A stretch of 64,000 nt of DNA from an uncultured Acetatifactor sp. (GCA_910586215.1 CAJUGH010000012.1:1-64000); one strand, 5' to 3'. Positions 17,502 through 27,134 are shown, numbered from the stretch's first letter. The notes: generated from the letters alone by a model not told the origin. Made by a program: numbers and translations.

Positions 17502-18158
17502 TTAAGGCATTTCCAGACGGTAACCCACTTTATACACTGCCACCAGGTTGTCCTCCCAGCCCATTTTCCGGCGCAGTCTCTGGACATGGAGATCCAGGGT
17601 ACGACTGTCTGCCAGGTACTCGTCCCCCCACACCTTCTCATACAGCGTCTCCCTGAACAACGCGATATTCTTGTTGCGTATGAACAGAACCAGCAGCCCG
17701 TACTCCTTGTTGGTCAGCACCACAGGTCGTCCTGCCTTGGTGACTTTCCGGGCCTCTTCGTCCACCACCACGTCCCCGGCGGTAAGTACTACCTCTGTCT
17801 TATTGTACCGGCGCAGCACCACCTCCACCCGTGCCACCAGTTCCACCACGTCAAACGGCTTCACCAGATAGTCTTCTGCCCCCAGTTTCAAGCCCTTTAC
17901 CCTGTCTTTCACCTCATGTTTTGCGGTGATGAAGATCACCGGAATCTTCAAGGGCCTTATGTACTCCATGATGTCATACCCATCCGCACCAGGCAGCATG
18001 ATGTCCAGCAGGATCAGGTCGAATGGCTCCGACTCGATCAAGTCGATTGCCTTCAGGCCGTCCTGGACTGCCTTGCAGTTATACCCAGCCGCTGACAGGT
18101 TAATGTCAATCAGGTCGCAGATGGGTTTCTCATCATCCACAATCAGTATCCGTATCAT
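17502..18158 (-). CDS. OmpR/PhoB-type response regulator
   Basis: Regulator of 218 residues. The receiver domain has the acidic pair DDE (8-10), phosphoacceptor Asp52 (LLDIMLPG), ITAK, and the conserved Lys in LVKPF. The C-terminal winged helix contains LTNKEYGLLVLFIRN and DLHVQRLRRKMGW. The ATG at 18158 overlaps the stop codon of the upstream gene (ATGA), so the two are translationally coupled. It forms a pair with the kinase encoded immediately downstream and presumably controls its own operon and others. Confidence 0.96.
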   Translation of the reverse strand: MIRILIVDDEKPICDLIDINLSAAGYNCKAVQDGLKAIDLIESEPFDLILLDIMLPGADGYDIMEYIRPLKIPVIFITAKHEVKDRVKGLKLGAEDYLVKPFDVVELVARVEVVLRRYNKTEVVLTAGDVVVDEEARKVTKAGRPVVLTNKEYGLLVLFIRNKNIALFRETLYEKVWGDEYLADSRTLDLHVQRLRRKMGWEDNLVAVYKVGYRLEMP

Positions 18159-19249
18159 TCTTCCTTTGTCCACCCCCAATATTCCCGGATGATATCCACC
18201 AGGCCGTTCACCGTATCTTCCTCTGTACACTGGTAGCTATCTTCAAATTCCGTATCCTGTACAAATCCATCCGTCCTCTGGTAGTAGATGGAACACCTGG
18301 TGTCCACCATCAGGGTGCCATCCTCCCCCGCATAGCTGTACCTGGCAAGCACCACCAGGTCCTTCAGCCCATCGCCGTCCAAGTCCCGGCAGGCCATGCC
18401 CTTCAAGGCGTAGAGATTGTCATAATCCTCCATGGGCTGGAAGCTCCATACGATATACCCCTGCTCATTAACCAGGTAGACCATGAAAGTGTCATACCCT
18501 GCCATCCGTATGCTGCCAGGCACCACCTGGAGCCTGCCCTGTTTCTCAAAATTGCGGTAATAGCACTGTTCCTGTACCACCTGGAAGCCATTCTCCAGCA
18601 GTTCTTCCAGGGTAGTGGCCGTATACAGTACCTCTGTGGAAATGCCGTCACGCACGTAGGCCGCAATAAAATCAGCACTTTTGTTCATACTGAAGCGGTT
18701 GATCTTGTCGGAGATACGCCAGTCCCGGTAGAAGCCTCCCTCCTTCTGGAACAGTACATCCCCTACTTTGTACACCTTCCCGGCATAGTCCCCGGTGTCA
18801 TTCTGGCAGTTGGTAATCAGAACAATGTCAGTGAGTCCGTCCCCGTCCAGGTCCTGAAAGGACACGGAGGCAATGTCCCTGACAGGCTGCCGCAGCTGCC
18901 CTGTCCATTTATAATTGGTCTCAAGCTGGTTGGTCTTGAACAGTACATTCCCCTGGCTGTCCGCAATGAGTATCCCCAGCCTGTGGTAACGCTCTTCCAT
19001 CACCGGCAGGAATGTGACTTCTTCCTCCCCCAAAGATTCCAGCAGCACTGGGAAACTCTGGCTTTCCAAGGGGACATAGCCATTCTCCTTAAGATCCTCC
19101 AGGGTTTCTATAGCGGCAAACCGCTCCTGGTATTCGTTGTACTGCCGGGTCAGTTCCTCTCCCTTGTCCTGGGCAGATGCCGGTACAGGCACCATCCCCA
19201 GCAGACAGACGCAGGCCATCCAGGCTACAGATATCCGTTTCTTTTTCAA
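18155..19249 (-). CDS. Secreted FG-GAP/VCBS-like repeat protein
   Basis: Protein of 364 residues with a classical signal peptide (MKKKRISVAWMACVCLLGMVPVPASAQ, cleavage likely after ASA). Two calcium-binding-like loops, DLDGDGLTDIVLI and DLDGDGLKDLVVL, mark FG-GAP/VCBS repeats of a beta-propeller-like fold. It is the first gene of a tightly overlapping operon with a response regulator, a histidine kinase and another exported protein. An extracellular ligand- or surface-sensing part of the signalling system is a reasonable inference, but no partner or ligand is known. Confidence 0.82.
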   Translation of the reverse strand: MKKKRISVAWMACVCLLGMVPVPASAQDKGEELTRQYNEYQERFAAIETLEDLKENGYVPLESQSFPVLLESLGEEEVTFLPVMEERYHRLGILIADSQGNVLFKTNQLETNYKWTGQLRQPVRDIASVSFQDLDGDGLTDIVLITNCQNDTGDYAGKVYKVGDVLFQKEGGFYRDWRISDKINRFSMNKSADFIAAYVRDGISTEVLYTATTLEELLENGFQVVQEQCYYRNFEKQGRLQVVPGSIRMAGYDTFMVYLVNEQGYIVWSFQPMEDYDNLYALKGMACRDLDGDGLKDLVVLARYSYAGEDGTLMVDTRCSIYYQRTDGFVQDTEFEDSYQCTEEDTVNGLVDIIREYWGWTKEE

Positions 19250-19405
19250 GATGTGCTCCTCCTGCTACGTTGCCAACAGCCTGTCCCGCTTTTCGCAGGA
19301 AGCCACCAGTGCCAGCGTGCCATTGGCCTTCCGTAATGGTTCCATGTCCTATCCGGACTTACGGACCTACCTTGCGCATATCTGTCAGTATACAACCCAA
19401 ATGCA

Positions 19406-21532
19406 TCATTTTTGCAAGAAGTTCCTCTCCCGCTCCTCATATTTTAATACCATGGCAGATGTGGCCGGCATCTCCACCACGATCTTCCCTGCCACCACCT
19501 GGTACCGGGTCCCCCCCAGGCGGTACCCATCCGCATCTGTCCGAATCAGCGTCCGCATCCAGCCGTGTTTGGGCGTGCCCAGTTCCCAGACAAAGAGCTG
19601 CCTTGTGATGGGCGTATCATTGTTGTTCACCAGCACCATGCACTGTCCCCGTCTGTGGAACCTGCCATAGGCCAGGAAATTGTAGTCGCTATCCATATAT
19701 TTTAGGGAACCCCTGCGCAGTTCATCGTTCTCCCGGCGCAGACGGATGATGTCCCTGTGGAAGGCAATCAGTTCCTGATCCTCCCTCCCCCAGGGATATG
19801 TGCGGCGGTTGTCCGGATCCGTGAACCCACACATGCCAGCCTCATCCCCATAATAGATGGTAGGTGCCCCGACCCAGGTCATCTGGATCACCACTGCCTC
19901 CCGGAATACCGCTTTGTTCACATCCTGTTCTGCAGCATGGGGACCCAGGGTTCCTGTCCGTCCCACCTTATGGTTGGTCCGGGTCAGGAACCGGGAATGA
20001 TCATGGTTAGACAGTTCATTCATGGCCACCTGCCAGCTGGGCATGGCAAAGCTGGCACAATGATGGCGCATGGCCCCCCAGAAACTCTCCGCATTGCCCA
20101 GAAGGTCTTCCCGGAAATCATCACTGTGTTTCTCCATACCAGTCAGGAACCATGTCACCGGCTCCATGAAGGCATCGTAGTTCATTACAGTATCCCATTC
20201 ATTTCCCTGGAGCCAGTCCCTGGTGTTGCCATAGTGCTCTGCCAGGATAATGGCTTCCGGATTGGCCGCCTTCACCGTCTTTCGGAATTCCTGCCAGAAG
20301 TAGTGGTTGTACTCCTGGCTCCGCCCCAGGTCTGCCGCCACGTCCAGCCGCCAGCCATCCGCATTGAAGGGAGGCGATACCCACTTCTTCCCAATCTTCA
20401 TCACATAATCGAACAGTTCCGGGGAGTCCTCATAGTTCAGCTTCGGCAATGTGTCATGGCCCCACCAGCCGTCATAAGAACCGTTATATGGCCAGCAGTC
20501 CTGCTGGTAGAAGAGAAAATAATCCCGGTAAGGACTTTCCGCGCTGACAAAAGCCCCCTTCTCGTAGCCCTCCGCATTTTCATAGATCCGCTCCCGGTCC
20601 AGCCATTTGTTAAAGGAGCCACAGTGGTTGAACACACCGTCCATGATCACCCGCATACCCCGCCTGTGGGCCTCCTCCACCACCTTGGCAAACAACTGGT
20701 TGCTGGCCTCCAGGTTCTGATAGTCCGTCACTCGCTTCACATACCTGGTGGCCTGGCGGTTCTCCTTCTGCCAGGCAGGCTGCAGTTCTCCCCCGTCCTC
20801 CACAATCCTGCCAAAATGAGGATCTATATAGTCATAATCCTGGATGTCATACTTATGATTGGAGGGAGACACGAACAGGGGATTAAAGTACAATACCTCT
20901 ACCCCAAGATCCTGCAGATAATCCATCTTGTCCAGAACCCCCTGCAGATCCCCTCCATAGAATTCCCGCACATCCATCTGGGCCGGATACCGGTTCCAGT
21001 CCTCCACCCTGCGCACCTGTTCATTGATATAAGTATACTCCCCCGTCTGCACATCATTGGTGGGATCCCCATTGCAGAAACGGTCCACATAGATCTGGTA
21101 CATCACCGCGCCCTTGGCCCACCTGGGTGTCTTGAATCCCGGGATCACCACGAAATCATAATATTCGTTGATCTCCTCCACTACCCCACGGGAGTCATAG
21201 AAGCCCTTCAGCCGCCCTGTAAGTACCTCAAAATGGTAGGTCAGCTTCTCCTCCCCCAGCAGGATCTCATAGGCATAATAGTCAAAATGCTTATCTGACC
21301 AGGCCTTCTTCATGGCACGCTTCTTCTCCCCGCACACCAGGATCACATGATCCACATTATTCTTGGCCGTTCGGAACCGAATCTTCACCCTTTCATAAGG
21401 TTCCGGCTCTGCCGGGGTCAGGTATTCTTCTGTGGTGTCCGTAAACAGTGCCCTTCTGTTGAACACCGGGCGCATGGTGGCAATATACTGGCGGATATTT
21501 TCCAGCCTCTCGTTTTCCTGCAAATCAGTCAT
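19406..21532 (-). CDS. GH13 alpha-glucan hydrolase (neopullulanase/cyclomaltodextrinase type)
   Basis: Cytoplasmic enzyme of 708 residues. An N-terminal CBM34-like domain (about 1-130) precedes the GH13 barrel. The four conserved regions are visible: MDGVFNHCG, GWRLDVAADL (catalytic Asp nucleophile), IILAEHYGN (catalytic Glu acid) and LSNHDHSRFL. The early VMYQIYVDRFCNGDP is typical of the GH13_20 group, which degrades cyclodextrins, maltodextrins and pullulan. No signal peptide, so substrates are imported oligosaccharides. The ribosome site GGAG...AGGAAGAG lies directly before the ATG. Single gene; exact specificity not determined. Confidence 0.92.
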   Translation of the reverse strand: MTDLQENERLENIRQYIATMRPVFNRRALFTDTTEEYLTPAEPEPYERVKIRFRTAKNNVDHVILVCGEKKRAMKKAWSDKHFDYYAYEILLGEEKLTYHFEVLTGRLKGFYDSRGVVEEINEYYDFVVIPGFKTPRWAKGAVMYQIYVDRFCNGDPTNDVQTGEYTYINEQVRRVEDWNRYPAQMDVREFYGGDLQGVLDKMDYLQDLGVEVLYFNPLFVSPSNHKYDIQDYDYIDPHFGRIVEDGGELQPAWQKENRQATRYVKRVTDYQNLEASNQLFAKVVEEAHRRGMRVIMDGVFNHCGSFNKWLDRERIYENAEGYEKGAFVSAESPYRDYFLFYQQDCWPYNGSYDGWWGHDTLPKLNYEDSPELFDYVMKIGKKWVSPPFNADGWRLDVAADLGRSQEYNHYFWQEFRKTVKAANPEAIILAEHYGNTRDWLQGNEWDTVMNYDAFMEPVTWFLTGMEKHSDDFREDLLGNAESFWGAMRHHCASFAMPSWQVAMNELSNHDHSRFLTRTNHKVGRTGTLGPHAAEQDVNKAVFREAVVIQMTWVGAPTIYYGDEAGMCGFTDPDNRRTYPWGREDQELIAFHRDIIRLRRENDELRRGSLKYMDSDYNFLAYGRFHRRGQCMVLVNNNDTPITRQLFVWELGTPKHGWMRTLIRTDADGYRLGGTRYQVVAGKIVVEMPATSAMVLKYEERERNFLQK

Positions 21533-21957
21533 CTCTTCCTACTCCCTTTTTGTCTGGCAGATATTTCCTGCCCATCCCTTTGCTGTCTGGAAGGCTGTCC
21601 CCGGCAGAAATCCCAGGACGGTAAAAAGGACAGCCATGGGGTGACTGTCCTTTTCAGAGAAGGTATTTCTTTCTTATGGGGTATAGCAAAAAACTATATA
21701 ATGTATTGGGGGGGTTACGCATATTATCATACCATCCGTCCCGCCATTTGGCTAGTCTCAATTTTCACAAATATCACAAAAGCCGCACTAGTTTTTTGTG
21801 TATTTCTACCAATGATCTATTGGTAAATATTCCCATAAGCGTCTTGTCCCCACCATTAAGACATCCTGTGGGAAACATTTGCAGACACACCCTGACATCT
21901 CGAAACAGGACTATCACCGCTATATGCACCATCTGTAGTTTGTAGTATTGTAACAGT
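21533..21957. other. Intergenic region between GH13 and ftsH
   Basis: A 425-bp non-coding region. It holds a terminator hairpin at 21624-21654 (AAAAGGACAG/CTGTCCTTTT, with T-run on the minus strand) that can serve the ftsH end of the long operon. A perfect 7-bp palindrome (TACCAAT/ATTGGTA, 21807-21825) is a possible operator for the GH13 gene. At the ftsH stop it carries a TGTAACAGTTCAGC motif (21949-21962) that recurs elsewhere in the window. Confidence 0.55.
21624..21654 (-). terminator. Terminator after ftsH
   Basis: AAAAGGACAG (21624-21633) pairs with CTGTCCTTTT (21645-21654); T-rich on both sides, so possibly bidirectional. Confidence 0.7.
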
Positions 21958-23781
21958 TCAGCCATTTGCAGCGAAAAGGGTTTCGAACTCTTCCTGGCCT
22001 ATTTTCTCCTTCTCCAGCAGCTTATCTGCACAACTGTGCAGTACCGTCTCGTACTTTCGGATTACGTCCTTTGCATCTGCATAGCATTTGTCAATGATGG
22101 ATTTCACTTCCCTGTCAATATCCCCCGCCACGGATTCGCTGTGGGATTTTGTGTGGGCCAGATCCCGTCCTATAAACACTTCGTCGTCATCGTCATCATA
22201 ACAGATCACGCCAATGTTGTCGGACATGCCGAAACGAGTCACCATCTTCCGGGCCAGCTGGGTGGCCCGCTTGATATCACTGGACGCCGCTGTGGTAATA
22301 TCTTGGAAGATCAGTTCCTCCGCAATCCGGCCTCCCAAGGATACCATGATATCCTGCAGCATCTGCCCTCTGGTCAGGAACATCTCATCCTTCTCTGGCA
22401 GGGGCATGGTATATCCGGCCGCCCCTGTTCCGGTGGGCACGATGGACACGGTATACACAGGACCCACATCCGGCAGCACATGGAACAGGATCGCGTGGCC
22501 GGCCTCATGGTACGCCGTGATCCGCTTCTCCTTCTCTGATACAATGCGGCTCTTCTTCTCCGCGCCGATTCCCACCTTCACAAACGCCTTACTGATATCT
22601 TCCTGAAGCAGATAGACCCTGCTGTTGCGGGCTGCATTGATGGCTGCCTCATTCATCAGGTTCTCCAGGTCTGCCCCCGTGAATCCGGCCGTAGTCTGGG
22701 CTACCTGCTTCAAGTCCACGTCATCCCCCAGGGGCTTGTTCTGGCAGTGCACCCGCAGGATCTCTTCCCGGCCGCCCACGTCCGGCCTGCCCACTGCCAC
22801 TTTCCTGTCAAAGCGGCCCGGACGCAGGATGGCGGGATCCAGGATGTCCACCCGGTTGGTGGCTGCCATCACAATAATTCCCTCATTGACGCCGAATCCA
22901 TCCATCTCCACCAGCAGCTGGTTCAAGGTCTGTTCCCTCTCATCGTGGCCGCCGCCCATACCGGTTCCACGGCGCCTGGCCACAGCATCAATCTCATCGA
23001 TAAACACAATGCAGGGACAGTTCTTCTTGGCATCCGCGAACAGGTCACGGACGCGGGAAGCACCCACACCCACGAACATTTCCACAAAATCCGAACCAGA
23101 GATACTGAAAAAGGGAACCCCTGCCTCCCCGGCCACTGCCTTGGCCAGCAGGGTCTTGCCTGTTCCAGGGGGGCCCTCCAGCAGCACGCCCCTGGGAATC
23201 CTGGCACCTACCTTGGTGTACTTGCCTGGTTCCCGCAGGAAACTCACGATCTCTTCCAGTTCCTCTTTCTCCTCCCTGAGGCCTGCCACCTGGCCAAAGG
23301 TGATGGATTTGTCACCCATAGTCATCCTGGCCCTGTTCCTGCCGAAATTCATCATCTTGCCGCTGGCACCGCCTGCATTCTGGGCGTTGATCATAAGGAA
23401 CAACACCACTCCCACTCCCAGGACAATCAGCATGGGCAGCAGGGTGGTCACCAGCCAGTTCTCCCGGGGTACATCGTAGACCACCGGGTCAAATCCGTGG
23501 GAGCGGATCAGCTCCTCTGCCTCCACCACGTCTGTCACATACAGCTTCTTCTCCAGTCCATTCCTTAGGAAGATCCGCAGGGCGCCTGTGGGCGTCTCAC
23601 TGTTGGGCATCACCTCCACGGACTCTACCTTCCCGGCCTCCATGTCTGCCACAAATTCTGCCCGTGTATAGTCTTCCTCCATGTTCTTCCTGCTCCAGGT
23701 ACTATACAGCAGGCCTGCCCCCAGCAGCGCCAAAACCATAAATATGAGATATGAAGTTACTCCTCGATTGTTCTGCCTCAA
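21958..23781 (-). CDS. ftsH: ATP-dependent zinc metalloprotease FtsH
   Basis: Membrane-anchored AAA+ protease of 607 residues that degrades misfolded or regulatory membrane and soluble proteins as a hexamer. Two N-terminal membrane segments (near 10-27 and 112-132) flank a small outer domain. Walker A is GPPGTGKTLLAKA, Walker B CIVFIDEIDA, and the SRH region includes ATNRVDILDPAILRPGRFDR. The zinc site is HEAGH. The start codon is TTG at 23781, chosen because AGGAGG lies eight bases upstream. It lies 12 bases after hpt, the last gene of the tilS-hpt-ftsH unit, an order common in Firmicutes. A short Asp run (YDDDDDE) is present near residue 545. Confidence 0.97.
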   Translation of the reverse strand: MRQNNRGVTSYLIFMVLALLGAGLLYSTWSRKNMEEDYTRAEFVADMEAGKVESVEVMPNSETPTGALRIFLRNGLEKKLYVTDVVEAEELIRSHGFDPVVYDVPRENWLVTTLLPMLIVLGVGVVLFLMINAQNAGGASGKMMNFGRNRARMTMGDKSITFGQVAGLREEKEELEEIVSFLREPGKYTKVGARIPRGVLLEGPPGTGKTLLAKAVAGEAGVPFFSISGSDFVEMFVGVGASRVRDLFADAKKNCPCIVFIDEIDAVARRRGTGMGGGHDEREQTLNQLLVEMDGFGVNEGIIVMAATNRVDILDPAILRPGRFDRKVAVGRPDVGGREEILRVHCQNKPLGDDVDLKQVAQTTAGFTGADLENLMNEAAINAARNSRVYLLQEDISKAFVKVGIGAEKKSRIVSEKEKRITAYHEAGHAILFHVLPDVGPVYTVSIVPTGTGAAGYTMPLPEKDEMFLTRGQMLQDIMVSLGGRIAEELIFQDITTAASSDIKRATQLARKMVTRFGMSDNIGVICYDDDDDEVFIGRDLAHTKSHSESVAGDIDREVKSIIDKCYADAKDVIRKYETVLHSCADKLLEKEKIGQEEFETLFAANG

Positions 23782-23793
23782 ACCAAAAGCCTC

Positions 23794-24321
23794 CTAATTT
23801 TCGAACTCTACCACCCCGATATAGGGCAGATTGCGGTACCTCTGGTCATAGTCCAGGCCATAACCCACCACAAATTCATCTGGAATCTGAAATCCCGTAT
23901 AGTCTACCTTCACTTCCACCACCCGCCGTTCGGGTTTATCCAACAAGGTACATAAGCGCAAAGAACCAGGCCCCCGGTCCCGTAGCATCTCCAGCAGATA
24001 GCTCAAGGTCCTGCCACTGTCCACAATATCCTCCACCACCAGCACGTCCTTGCCCTTCAGGGACTCGTCCAGGTCCTTCACGATCTTCACCACGCCGCTG
24101 GATTTGGTATCGCTGCCATAGCTGGACACGGACATGAAGTCCAGGGACACCGGCACACTGATCCGCTTGGCCAGTTCACACATGAAAAAGCTGCCTCCCT
24201 TGAGCACACACACCAGATGCACCTGCTTCCCAGCGTAATCCCTGCTGATCTGCTCACCGATCGCCTGGATCCTGGCATCCACCTCTTCCTCCGACAATAG
24301 TACCCTGATACGCTCTGCCAT
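23794..24321 (-). CDS. hpt: Hypoxanthine phosphoribosyltransferase
   Basis: Purine-salvage enzyme of 175 residues that converts hypoxanthine (and often guanine) plus PRPP to the nucleotide. The PRPP motif VLVVEDIVDSGRTLSYL is clear, and the flexible-loop region SVSSYGSDTKSSG and the terminal purine-binding DEFVVGYGLDYDQRYRNLPYIG are present. GGAGG lies seven bases before the ATG at 24321. The coding region overlaps the end of tilS by 68 bases. The tilS-hpt-ftsH order is typical. Confidence 0.96.
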   Translation of the reverse strand: MAERIRVLLSEEEVDARIQAIGEQISRDYAGKQVHLVCVLKGGSFFMCELAKRISVPVSLDFMSVSSYGSDTKSSGVVKIVKDLDESLKGKDVLVVEDIVDSGRTLSYLLEMLRDRGPGSLRLCTLLDKPERRVVEVKVDYTGFQIPDEFVVGYGLDYDQRYRNLPYIGVVEFEN

Positions 24322-25744
24322 CTTCTTCCTCCGTTTCGCCGCTTGCGCAGCCTCCTATTAATTGTACCTGCAAAACATGTTTTGTATTCCCGCTAATTTT
24401 GTAATATTCGCTGATCCTGTAGCCAACCACCCACAACACATGGCTTCCCTCCGCCAGCAGTGGTATCCTGTCCCGAAGCTGTCCTGGTATCTTCTCTGAC
24501 ACCATATAGTTCTTCAAGGACTTGTGGGCAATGCCCCCCTGTCCATCTGCAATGGTAAGGTAGTCCCCCGTCTGCCTGAACCGTATGGCAAGTGGTTCTT
24601 TTATTTTATCACAATCAAACCATTTCGTATACCTGTTTGAAGGAATTTCCTGCCGATTTTTGGGGAAAAAATCACAAAACCGGAAATTTCCCAGATGTGC
24701 CGGAACCTCCGCCTGCCCGGCAGAAGGCATCCTGCCCGCCGCCTCCTTCCTCTTCAGCAGCACCTGTCCGTAACTGCGTATGGCCTGCAGTCCAAAAGGC
24801 AGGTCTACCCTCTTGTTTCCTGTCCCAGTAAACAGCTTCAGTACATCCTCCACATGCACCGCCAGGATGTCCTTGCCTGTGGGAGACATCTCCTGCAACA
24901 GATCCAGAAGCAGGCGCTTCTGTAAGACAATGTGAAGCCCCATAAAGCCTGCTACCTGTATCTGCCATGTCAGCCTTTCCCCCTCCGGGCTGTTCGTCAC
25001 ACAGGTTTCCCTGGCCCGGGCCACCTGGCCTGCCAGATAGTCTTCCATCTCAGCCAGCATGTCTGCGGTCCGGCACATGTGGGCCACAGCCCCAGCTGCT
25101 ATATGCGTCTCCACATAGGGCAGGATGTGATGCCGGATCCGGTTCCTGGTATAGCTGTCCTCTCTGTTGGTACTGTCCATACAGAATCCGATGCCCCGCC
25201 CTGCCAGGTATTCCTCCACTTCCCGCCGCTCCAGGCAGAGGATGGGCCGGATGATCTCCTGCCTCCTGGGGGCTATCCCCAGCAGACCCTTAAGGCCGCT
25301 TCCCCTGAACAGGTGGAACAGCATGGTCTCTGCCCTGTCATCTGCATTGTGGGCTACGGCAATCCGGTCTGCCCCGAACTCTTCTGCCGTCTGCCTGAAA
25401 GCCCTGTAGCGGAGTCTCCTCCCCGCATCCTCCATGGAGCACTTCTCCCTGCAGGCAATCTCTTCCATATTTCCTTCTGTCAGGTAGAACGGAATTCCTT
25501 CCCGGGCACACAATGTCTCCACATACCGGGCATCCTGCGCCGCATCCGGCCTGTAGCCATGGTTCACATGGCACACGGCCAGTTCCATGGGTTCCCTTTT
25601 CTTGTATTCCAGCAACAGAAATAAGAGGCAAACTGAGTCTGCCCCTCCGGAGACACCAGCCAGGATCCTGTCCTGGCGGCGTATCAGATTGTGCTCCCTG
25701 ATGTAAGAGAACACCTTTTCCTCTGTCCTGCGCCGCATGTCCAT
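24254..25744 (-). CDS. tilS: tRNA(Ile)-lysidine synthase
   Basis: Essential tRNA-modification enzyme of about 496 residues. It attaches lysine to C34 of the AUA-reading tRNA-Ile using ATP. The PP-loop motif SGGADSVCLLF is near residue 31, and HNADDRAETMLFHLFRGSGLKGLLGI and CMDSTNREDSYTRNRIRH are family signatures. The C-terminal TilS domain ends near KISGNTKHVL, but the frame continues for about 30 polar residues overlapping the start of hpt. That extension is unusual; it may be real or reflect a lost stop. The start has only a weak ribosome site (ATG at 25744, alternative 25738). Confidence 0.93.
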   Translation of the reverse strand: MDMRRRTEEKVFSYIREHNLIRRQDRILAGVSGGADSVCLLFLLLEYKKREPMELAVCHVNHGYRPDAAQDARYVETLCAREGIPFYLTEGNMEEIACREKCSMEDAGRRLRYRAFRQTAEEFGADRIAVAHNADDRAETMLFHLFRGSGLKGLLGIAPRRQEIIRPILCLERREVEEYLAGRGIGFCMDSTNREDSYTRNRIRHHILPYVETHIAAGAVAHMCRTADMLAEMEDYLAGQVARARETCVTNSPEGERLTWQIQVAGFMGLHIVLQKRLLLDLLQEMSPTGKDILAVHVEDVLKLFTGTGNKRVDLPFGLQAIRSYGQVLLKRKEAAGRMPSAGQAEVPAHLGNFRFCDFFPKNRQEIPSNRYTKWFDCDKIKEPLAIRFRQTGDYLTIADGQGGIAHKSLKNYMVSEKIPGQLRDRIPLLAEGSHVLWVVGYRISEYYKISGNTKHVLQVQLIGGCASGETEEEDGRAYQGTIVGGRGGCQDPGDR

Positions 25745-25792
25745 ATGTGCATGGTATCCTATTCCAGGGGAAAAGTCAAGTTACTGTGAAAA

Positions 25793-27028
25793 CTATGGTC
25801 TCCAGATCCCGGCCACTCCCACGGTCATATCATCCCTTATCCTGCCGCCGCAGGCCACCAGTGCCATCCTTAGGATCCTCTCTGCCATTTCCTCCGGGTT
25901 CACCTCCTGCATCCGGGAGAGCACCTGCAGCAGTCCCCTTTCATATTCCTCCCCGCCGAAGGCATCTACCACACCGTCTGTGACCATCACCAGGAAATCC
26001 CCATCCTGCAGGGTGCGGCACAGGGGCTGGGCATCCACTTTCTGGAAGATTCCCAGGGGAAGGGTGCCTGTGGCAAGTTCTTCCACCTGGACGTCCCTCT
26101 TCAGAAAGGAGACGGCCCCTCCTGCCTTGCGCAGTTTCAGGGTACCCTGGTACAGGTCTATGTCACACAGGTCCAGGGTGGGATGATTCTGGTCCTCTCC
26201 CAGGGCAAACAGGGCGGCATTTACCATGTTGATGGCTGCTTCCGTGCCATAGCCTGCCTCCAGCATCTTCTCCATCAGATCCAGCACCTGGCCGCTGTCC
26301 CTGCCGGCCTGTTCGCCGGAGCCTGTCCCATCTGACAGCATGAGGATGATCCTGCCCGGGTCCTCCTCCAGCACGGAGTAATTGTCCCCGGATATGGTCT
26401 CGTTCTCCTTCACGGCCCTGGCAAATCCCGTGAGTACCAGGTAACGGGCTTCCTCCTCCAGTACGAAGCTGTGGGGTGCCTTCTCCACCATGTAAGGGCT
26501 GGACACAGACAGCTTCAGCCTCCTGTCCAGCAGCACGGATATCATATCTGCCGCTTCCTCCCCAGGCAGGCCGTTATATCTGTCTGTGCTCATGGTCAGC
26601 ACCACAGCCTCTTTCCCATTCTCCCTGGGTATGTAGCAGGGATTCTCCACCCGGATCCCTTCTTCCTTCATGGCCTGGGTGAGCAGCCTTCTCTTCTTCT
26701 CCTCCATGGGATGGTAACAGATCACCTCCCCTGCAATCTCTGTCATGATCTTCGCCATCTCGTGCAGGTGTCCCTTGATCACCTGGCGGTTCTCCCAGAG
26801 CCTGCGCTCTGCCAGCACGGCCTGCCTGTCCTTCATGCCTGTGAGGAACTCCCTGTCATAACTTCTGGCCAGTTCCATGAATGTATCCGCATAATTCAGC
26901 AGACGGCTCCTGCACAGGTCCGATACCTGTGCAGTCAGCAGTTCCTTTTCCTGTCTCCTTTTCCTGCCGCCGTGCAGACGGTTCTGTAATGTTTGGTTCT
27001 CCCTTCCTGCTATCATCATTTCCTGCAC
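25793..27028 (-). CDS. spoIIE: Short SpoIIE-like PP2C phosphatase without membrane domain
   Basis: Protein of 411 residues whose C-terminal half is a PPM/SpoIIE serine phosphatase. It contains LMLSDGTGSGEQA, MVNAALFAL, DFLVMVTDGVVDAF and IRDDMTVGVAGIWRP, with metal-binding Asp residues in place. In Bacillus SpoIIE (about 800 residues) ten N-terminal membrane segments precede the phosphatase; here there are none, only a charged, coiled-coil-like region. In the family the enzyme dephosphorylates the anti-anti-sigma factor SpoIIAA to activate sigma-F. The GTG at 27028 has AAAGG upstream. Position between divIC and tilS and the promoter at 27135-27167 support the spoIIE identity. Confidence 0.88.
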   Translation of the reverse strand: MQEMMIAGRENQTLQNRLHGGRKRRQEKELLTAQVSDLCRSRLLNYADTFMELARSYDREFLTGMKDRQAVLAERRLWENRQVIKGHLHEMAKIMTEIAGEVICYHPMEEKKRRLLTQAMKEEGIRVENPCYIPRENGKEAVVLTMSTDRYNGLPGEEAADMISVLLDRRLKLSVSSPYMVEKAPHSFVLEEEARYLVLTGFARAVKENETISGDNYSVLEEDPGRIILMLSDGTGSGEQAGRDSGQVLDLMEKMLEAGYGTEAAINMVNAALFALGEDQNHPTLDLCDIDLYQGTLKLRKAGGAVSFLKRDVQVEELATGTLPLGIFQKVDAQPLCRTLQDGDFLVMVTDGVVDAFGGEEYERGLLQVLSRMQEVNPEEMAERILRMALVACGGRIRDDMTVGVAGIWRP

Positions 27029-27134
27029 CTGCGCCTTTCCCTGGCTGTCCCCTTCCCTGTATGCTCCTTGCTTCTACAGGGATCCCGGTTACTTTTTTAC
27101 CGTCTGGGAACAGCCGGATTTTTCAACGCCACCC

